From DATJPW01 sp963752855 (lineage in GTDB: Bacteria; Desulfobacterota; Desulfomonilia; Desulfomonilales; Desulfomonilaceae): 64,000 nucleotides of DNA. The notes below the pieces were generated by a model. It was given only the letters and a program-made list of their open reading frames with translations, was not told where the DNA came from and ran no database searches. The DNA lies in the NCBI GenBank assembly GCA_963752855.1, contig CAVVZX010000012.1, positions 8,480-72,479 of the forward strand, given 5' to 3'. Position 1 is the first letter of the stretch. Each line of letters starts with the position of its first letter. Below, piece by piece: positions 58,632 to 64,000 of the stretch. Position numbers and translations under genes: made by a program.

Positions 58632-60014
58632 TCAATTAGCTCGCTGCCAATGGGCAAAGGCCACCGCAACTGCACAAGAAGCAAGCCTGCCTTCCGCCGA
58701 ATCGGCCCGGCTCGTAAGAATAATCGGGACTCGGGCGCCCAGCACGATACCGGCCGAATCGGCTCTGCCGAGATAAACCAACTGTTTAGCCAACATGTTG
58801 CCGGCCTCCAGGTCTGGTACCAGAAGAATGTCCGCCTCACCAGCCACGGGTGAATGGATGCCTTTGATCTGGGCAGCTTCTTTGCTAACAGCAATGTCAA
58901 AGGCCAAGGGACCATCGATGATGGCCCCTTGAATTTGTCCGCGATCAGCCATTTTACATAAGGCAGCGGCTTCGATGGTAGCCGGAATCTTCGGATTCAC
59001 CGTTTCTACCGCCGAAAGAACGGCCACCTTGGGTTGCGGAATGTTCAAGGCGTGGGCCAACTGAATTGCATTCTTGAGAATATCGACCTTATCTTCCAGT
59101 GTCGGGTAGATGTTGATAGCTGCATCGGTGATGAACAACGGCCGAGAATAGGTGGGCACATCCATAGCAAGAACGTGGCTGATCCTTCTTTCGGTGCGCA
59201 GCCCCGTGGCCGAGGGGACGACCGCACTCATCAGTTCGTCAGTGTGCAGACTGCCCTTCATAAGCGCTTCGGCTTCTCCCGATCTGCACAACGCCACTGC
59301 TTTTGCCGCTGCCTCATGGCTGTGGAGCGCGTCCACCATACGGTAGGGGCTGATGTCCAGATCCAGACTCTCGGCCAACTCGCGAATTTTAATTTCGGGA
59401 CCCACGAGAATCGGATCGATCAGATTTGCCTCGGCCGCATCGATGAGTCCTTCCAGGACCTCTTTACTGCAAGGATGACATACCGCGGTGGGGATGCGCT
59501 CCCAGTCTTTGACCTTATCCATAAGCGTTTTGAAAGCGGTCTTGCGATGCAGCTGCAGGCCGGCGTAAGGTGATCCGGCTTCGGTTGGCTTCTTGGTTGG
59601 CGCTTTAACCCTGGCGAAACCAGTGATTATTTTTTCCCCGCGTTGATTGATCGCCTGGCACTCAAACATAACGCTGCCGTCTGCGATATTCTTGGATTTG
59701 GCGGTCACTATGACGGTAAGGACGTCACCGAGTTCCACTGCATTGTTGAACTCTAAATCCAGGGATTGACAGACGGCGCCGGGACCAGGCAGATCGTTTC
59801 CCAGCAAACTGGAGATCAGAGCCCCGCCCCACATGCTGTGGCCGACCAGCTTGTGACGCTCCAACAGCATTTGCGCGTAATCATCGCTAAAATGCGTTGG
59901 GTTCATGTCACCTGACAAAAGCCCAAATACTTCGATCTCCTGTTTGGTCAACGTACGCTGCATTTGGGCAGTGTCGCCTATTTGAATTTCATCGAAAGTT
60001 TTATTGGTAATCAT
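58632..60014 (-). CDS. Bifunctional MaoC-like enoyl-CoA hydratase / phosphate acetyltransferase
   Basis: The intact 460-residue protein has an N-terminal hot-dog MaoC domain (residues 1-135: LTKQEIEVFGLLSGDMNPTH with the hydratase D-x4-H motif, GHSMWGGALISSLLGNDLPG). A phosphate acetyl/butyryltransferase domain follows (about 160-460: SLHTDELMSAVVPSATGLRT, ADILLVPDLEAGNMLAKQLV). Fused proteins of this type are annotated as bifunctional enoyl-CoA hydratase/Pta. They may convert acyl-CoA to acyl phosphate for ATP formation. No acetate or butyrate kinase is visible nearby. Confidence 0.9.
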   Translation of the reverse strand: MITNKTFDEIQIGDTAQMQRTLTKQEIEVFGLLSGDMNPTHFSDDYAQMLLERHKLVGHSMWGGALISSLLGNDLPGPGAVCQSLDLEFNNAVELGDVLTVIVTAKSKNIADGSVMFECQAINQRGEKIITGFARVKAPTKKPTEAGSPYAGLQLHRKTAFKTLMDKVKDWERIPTAVCHPCSKEVLEGLIDAAEANLIDPILVGPEIKIRELAESLDLDISPYRMVDALHSHEAAAKAVALCRSGEAEALMKGSLHTDELMSAVVPSATGLRTERRISHVLAMDVPTYSRPLFITDAAINIYPTLEDKVDILKNAIQLAHALNIPQPKVAVLSAVETVNPKIPATIEAAALCKMADRGQIQGAIIDGPLAFDIAVSKEAAQIKGIHSPVAGEADILLVPDLEAGNMLAKQLVYLGRADSAGIVLGARVPIILTSRADSAEGRLASCAVAVAFAHWQRAN

Positions 60015-60138
60015 CGGAACGAATCTTCCTTCATGAACCGGAGTCTCAAGGCCACACTGACGCTCATTTTTAAGGGATCAGGCAAAATAAGAAGGCCCTG
60101 TTCGCTGGTTGCCATACGAGTTCGGCTCGCACTAGCAC

Positions 60139-60705
60139 CTATTCGCTACTTCCATACTCGCTAGGAACTTCCTCCGTCACCGACAAAGAAACATGAACGA
60201 CGCCGTCTCGAAACTTCTTCTGCATGGGAAGTCCGCTGTGTGAAAAGACGGCGAGCATGGCGGTGTTTTCAGGCAGGACCTCTGCTTCAAAGTGGGACAC
60301 TCTTTTTTCTCGAGCGATGAAAGCCAAATGACGCAACAGAAGCCCGGCAATTCCTTGGCCGTGGTAATCTTCCTCGACCGTAAAGGCCACCTCCGCTCTT
60401 CTCTGACCGCTGGCGCCTTCAAGGAGCACGTAGCGTCCGCCCCCGATAATGATCTCGTTATCTCCTTCCCTGGTCGTAACCACCAGAGCGACCACGTTTT
60501 CGAAATCAACCTCTGTGGCGGATTTGAGCTCATGCTCGGTCAATGTTTTTTTGTGGTGGAAGAAGCGTGTGTAGATGGATTCAGTTTCGAGTTTATGGAA
60601 AGCCGCGGAGAATCTGTTTTTGTCGTCCGCCCGAACACGCCTTATCAGAACAGCAGCGCCATTCTTCAGTGTCTCTTTTTCGTTGTAATTCGCTAAGTCT
60701 AACAT
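60139..60705 (-). CDS. GNAT-family N-acetyltransferase
   Basis: I choose the ATG at 60705 (GGAGAGGA upstream) over 60723. The 188-residue protein carries LIRRVRADDKNRFSAAFHKL at the start and the acetyl-CoA loop VEEDYHGQGIAGLLLRHLAF (Q/RxxGxG/A). The C-terminal strand AEVLPENTAMLAVFSHSGLP is typical. It resembles the stand-alone form of Pat-type GNATs that may acetylate proteins such as acyl-CoA synthetases, but the substrate is unknown. It lies beside an acyl-CoA/acyl-phosphate enzyme, which fits carbon-flux control (inference). Confidence 0.85.
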   Translation of the reverse strand: MLDLANYNEKETLKNGAAVLIRRVRADDKNRFSAAFHKLETESIYTRFFHHKKTLTEHELKSATEVDFENVVALVVTTREGDNEIIIGGGRYVLLEGASGQRRAEVAFTVEEDYHGQGIAGLLLRHLAFIAREKRVSHFEAEVLPENTAMLAVFSHSGLPMQKKFRDGVVHVSLSVTEEVPSEYGSSE

Positions 60706-60969
60706 GCCGTATCCTCTCCACAACTAAGCAACCGGCACACCTAGCCTCTTACACGTCCTCGGGCTGATTATTAAACTCGATCTTGACTGGCCTCACTTTC
60801 GAAAAAAAAGGAGTCGCAAAAATCCAAAACCGGTAAGAACAATCTTATCTTAAAAGACATAGTCTTGTCCACTTGTTATATAAGGGACTGGCTTACCCGG
60901 AAAGGTCAGAATGAGGTCTCTCGATCTGCTGCCGAATGGTCCGAGCGCAGCAGGGGGAGTCCCTTCTGA

Positions 60970-61748
60970 TCACCGCCTTTTCCGACCGGCGCCCCGCCCG
61001 CATGTGGCTGATTTCGCTCTTGCTGCCTGCTCCTTCTTCCAGGATGCATGGTGTCTACGGATTGATGCGATCGCCTCATCCGCGGTATTAACGCAAGTAG
61101 GGATCTGAATGTCATCCGGATTCACCAGAGGGAACTGGGGGTCCAGCATATGCTCGAGCGCCCATGCCACAAGGTCGGCATACATTTTCCCGATGAGGAT
61201 GAGCGGTGTCCGGTCATCAAGATGCCGCACTTGCAGGAGTTGCCAGACCATCAGCGTCTCGAGCGCCGTCCCGATGCCTCCGGGCACAACGACAAATGCA
61301 TCGGACATAAGCACAAACTGGTGCAGCCGGGTAAAGAAAGTGCGGTGCTCGAACGCTTGCTCCACAAAGGGATTGATGTCCTGCTCGAACGGAAGGTCGA
61401 CTCGCACGCCCAGCGAACCGCCGTGTCGGCTGCCTGCAGCTTTTCCCGCTCCTTCATTGGCTGCCTGCATCAGGCCCGGCCCGCCCCCGGTCACTATGTC
61501 GCAGCCCATGTCGGACAAGTCGCGCGCAAGACGCGTAACCTCTTTGTAAACCCACGAATCCTTCGGAATCCGTGCCGAGCCGAAAATGGTCACCCGGTAA
61601 CGCTCTTTTTCGACGGGCGAAGACGGGTGAGATTGTTCACTGCCTCCCAGAGGTCCAGGACAGTGCTGACCAGGACATCCTTAACCTTCTCTTCATCGGC
61701 GAGGCTGACTACGGATGAATCGCGCTCCGTACCAATTTTTCCAGCCAT
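60970..61748 (-). CDS. LOG-family (TIGR00730-like) nucleotide phosphoribohydrolase, one frameshift
   Basis: ATG at 61748 follows AGGAGG. The N-terminus (DSSVVSLADEEKVKDVLVST) lies in one frame. A missing base near 61601 joins it to FGSARIPKDSWVYKEVTRLA. Then come DIVTGGGPGLMQAANEGAGK and the LOG signature VVPGGIGTALETLMVWQLLQ. The restored protein is about 259 residues, the longer LOG type. Family members release cytokinin bases or related nucleobases from nucleoside monophosphates. The physiological substrate here is unknown. Confidence 0.85.
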
Positions 61749-61985
61749 ATTATCGTTTTCCCTCCTTTTCAAAATCCGGTCGGGTCACAATGCAACCATT
61801 TCCCGGATCTGGCCTGCCCCTGAATTATGTGCCACATGTCAGGTTAGAGGTAAAGCGCCTTTCCTTCTGGGGAGCGGACGCAGTGTGGACAATTCAGGTT
61901 GTGAGTATTTGCTTCAGGATTTGACGGTCGGTAGTTTAATGAGCTATGGACTGAAAAGTGGTATTCCCTTTTTCCAGCGTTAATA

Positions 61986-62728
61986 TTATTCGCCGAGCCG
62001 ACGCCTAAGATCTTCGGCCGTTTGTTTGCGCTCGGTTATGTCCCTCGCAATTCCCGTAGTCCCCATTACTTCTCCATTTTCATCATAAATGGGAGACTTT
62101 ATGGTTTCAATCCACACGTCCCGCCCCTGCGTGTGAACCAGGGTCTCTTCAATGCTTTTCCGCTTGCGGGTTTTCATAACCTGTTCGTCGTCATTTTTGT
62201 ACCTTTGGGCCAGTTCTTGGGGCCAGAAATCGAAATCAGTTTTGCCCAAGAGTTCCTCTCCGGATATGCCGCAAGCCGCTGCGAAAGGTCCGTTTACGGC
62301 CAGGAAATTGCCATCTTTATCTTTCAGCCAAGCCATATCAGGAATATTATCCAAGATAGCGTTTCGTCTTATCAAAGTCTTTTGTAGCTTTCTCTCAATG
62401 AGTTTCCTTTCGCTGATTTCATATTTGAGGTCTTCGTTCGCTGCCTTTAATTCCAAAGTCCTCTGTCTAACCTTCTGCTCCAACTCATTGTTGAGGACCC
62501 TCAGGCCTTCCTCGCCCGGGTTCGCTTGAGGACCAGGAGCCCAACGATAAAGCCTGCCACCGCGCCCAACAACGAATTCGAAACAAACCCCTGCCAGTGA
62601 AGAGGATCAACGCCATAGACTTTCGTGCTCATTATTTGCAGCAGGTTAAATCCCAAGACACCGATAACAGCTCCCTGAGTCAAAATCATTGAGTCATGCG
62701 CGCGTTTTATGACACCTTCTGTTTTCAT
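61986..62728 (-). CDS. Membrane-anchored PAS-domain protein without kinase, one frameshift
   Basis: ATG at 62728. The N-terminal part has two hydrophobic segments (AVIGVLGFNLLQIM and SLLGAVAGFIVGLLVL). A missing base near 62503 joins it to a coiled linker (NNELEQKVRQRTLELKAANE) and a PAS domain (ILDNIPDMAWLKDKDGNFLA, then TTGIARDITERKQTAEDL). The protein stops at 61986 right after the PAS-associated helix, where histidine kinases normally continue. Either it is a short sensory adaptor or the downstream part is lost; no kinase coding is seen after the stop. Confidence 0.75.
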
Positions 62729-62866
62729 GTGGTCTCCCTCACTATCAGGCTGATCAGGGCAAAAGGCATGATTTTTCCGAGCGTATCTTGCCGTAAGCCC
62801 CAGCGTAGTCCGGAATTCATGGAACTCATCCGAAAGCCTTGCGACACAGCATAGCGCCGTCCCGAG

Positions 62867-64000
62867 TCAGATTCTCGCCCATAAGATCGCGTAAGACCTG
62901 GGTTTTGATAGATACACGGGCTCTTGAATTTCAGGGGCGTTGCTCCAGTCGCATATATCGTCAGGCGATGTCAGTGAAGTATCTATCCATCTGCGCCACG
63001 TTGATTTATGCACAGTACCGACAGGCGGCAGCTCGAATTCAAGATCTTCCCAATAAGCGTTTAACATCAGGTGATAAATTAATCGTGTGTCGGCGCTATA
63101 AATCGTGCCCGCCAACGAACGTGATCCGCTCGACCAATCAGGCCGGTTTAATTTGACACCATGCCACTTGACACGCGCCTTCCGAATCACCTCGGCTACT
63201 GGGATCATTCCATCTTCTTTTAAGCCGACGCGAACCAATCGATCAAGGATGAGTTCTCGCACGAATCGACGCAGTCCGCTGTTCTTTTCAACAAGGTCCC
63301 AATCAAACCAACTGATTTCATTGTCTTGGCAATAGGCATTATTATTCCCGCGTTGTGTGCGCCGGACCTCATCCCCCATCAGGAGCATGGGGGCGCCCAA
63401 GGATAAAAGAGTGATAGCAAGAAAGTTTTGATCTGACGGCTGCGCAATTCTTCAATCTCAGGATTGTCAGTTGGACCTTCCAGGCCACAGTTCCAGCTCA
63501 AATTTTCATTGGAACCGTCGAGGTTGTTTTCTCCGTTAGCCTCGTTATGCTTTTCATTATAAGAAACCAGATCGTTAAGGGTAAAACCGTCATGACACGT
63601 CACAAAATTGATGCTGCGTTCAGGTTCGGTTTGCTGATCATTGGTATAAATATCAGGGCTACCAAGCAATCTTTCCGCCACTCTGGGCACTGTTCCTTCA
63701 TCGCCTCTGAGGAAACTTCGAATGTCGTCCCGAAATTTGCCGTTCCATTCCTTCCAATAATCACCCACAAAGGTCCCCACTTGGTAGAGGCCTGCTGCGT
63801 CCCATGCTTCAGCTATGAGCTTTGTGCCGGCCAACTGTGGATCGGAATCAATATCCCAAATAACCGGCGGATTTTCCAAAGGGCGACCAGATTCATCGCG
63901 AGACAAAACCGATGCGAGATCAAAACGGAAGCCGTCCACGTGCATCTCTTGGACCCAATAACGCAGGCTATCGAGGATTAATCTTCTCACCACCGATTGG
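62867..64000 (-). CDS. glgX: Glycogen debranching enzyme GlgX, C-terminal part, one frameshift
   Basis: The 5' part lies beyond the window end. The visible part has GFRFDLASVLSRDESGRP (nucleophile Asp), KLIAEAWDAAGLYQVGTFVG (acid Glu) and FVTCHDGFTLNDLVSYNEKH. A missing base near 63400 joins it to GAPMLLMGDEVRRTQRGNNN and the end. This is the isoamylase/GlgX family, which cleaves alpha-1,6 branches after phosphorylase has shortened the chains. With glgP on the same strand it indicates glycogen turnover. Confidence 0.9.

Noticed and set aside
1..64000. Programmed frameshifting as an explanation for the many split genes
   Set aside because: The breaks have no common slippery motif or stop-codon context, go in both directions, and affect unrelated genes; sequence error is simpler.
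1..64000. CRISPR array
   Set aside because: No regularly spaced direct repeats and no cas genes were seen.

Overview
The window is about 64 kb of bacterial chromosome with roughly 50% GC. Gene content points to an anaerobic deltaproteobacterium (Desulfobacterota), perhaps near the Desulfomonile/Syntrophobacterales group. The supporting genes are a tungsten-type aldehyde:ferredoxin oxidoreductase with its ferredoxin, DUF362, a MaoC-phosphotransacetylase fusion, many 4Fe-4S proteins, and what looks like an anaerobic N-heteroaromatic degradation operon. The taxonomic placement is inference.

Layout. 0-8 kb: housekeeping and small genes (SPFH tail, YvlD/holin-4 membrane protein, NamZ-like DUF1343, DUF362, era, tRNA-Ser(GGA), tmk, HAD-like, OmpH/Skp). 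8.9-14 kb: a probable lipoate-assembly locus with a lipoate ligase-DUF116 fusion, a LipT-like FAD reductase, a CPBP protease and a LipS-like radical SAM protein. 14-19.2 kb: a PstS-like binding protein, a solitary type ISP-like restriction-methyltransferase, and an IS1595 remnant. 19.2-34.05 kb, all on the minus strand: an XRE-cupin regulator, a complete Liv-type ABC importer, a methylmalonate-semialdehyde-dehydrogenase-like enzyme, a three-subunit molybdenum hydroxylase, an enamidase, a 6-hydroxynicotinate reductase, UPF0280 and an AA_synth protein. 34-36 kb: small secreted proteins and a twin-CX3C miniprotein. 36-45 kb: ion transporters, including a ZIP-cNMP fusion, and an RND pump. 45.7-50.5 kb: lipoprotein, pyruvate kinase, secreted proteins. 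50.6-64 kb: glycogen and glycolysis genes (glgP, pfk, fba, glgX) with AOR/ferredoxin, MaoC-Pta, GNAT, LOG and PAS proteins.

The most interesting unit is the 15-kb catabolic operon. Molybdenum hydroxylase, Hnr and enamidase match the first three steps of Eubacterium barkeri nicotinate fermentation (nicotinate to 2-formylglutarate). In place of the fermentative branch it carries a CoA-acylating, MMSDH-like dehydrogenase. By analogy with methylmalonate semialdehyde, that enzyme would turn 2-formylglutarate into glutaryl-CoA plus CO2. This gives a hypothetical respiratory or syntrophic route from nicotinate to glutaryl-CoA.

Sequence quality matters here. I count about 45 apparent single-base frameshifts in about 26 genes, including essential ones (tmk, fba). 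About three quarters are insertions and the rest are deletions, several in homopolymers. Sequencing or assembly error is the simplest explanation. I therefore give the span of each restored gene and call it CDS, reserving pseudogene for fragments that really lack parts.
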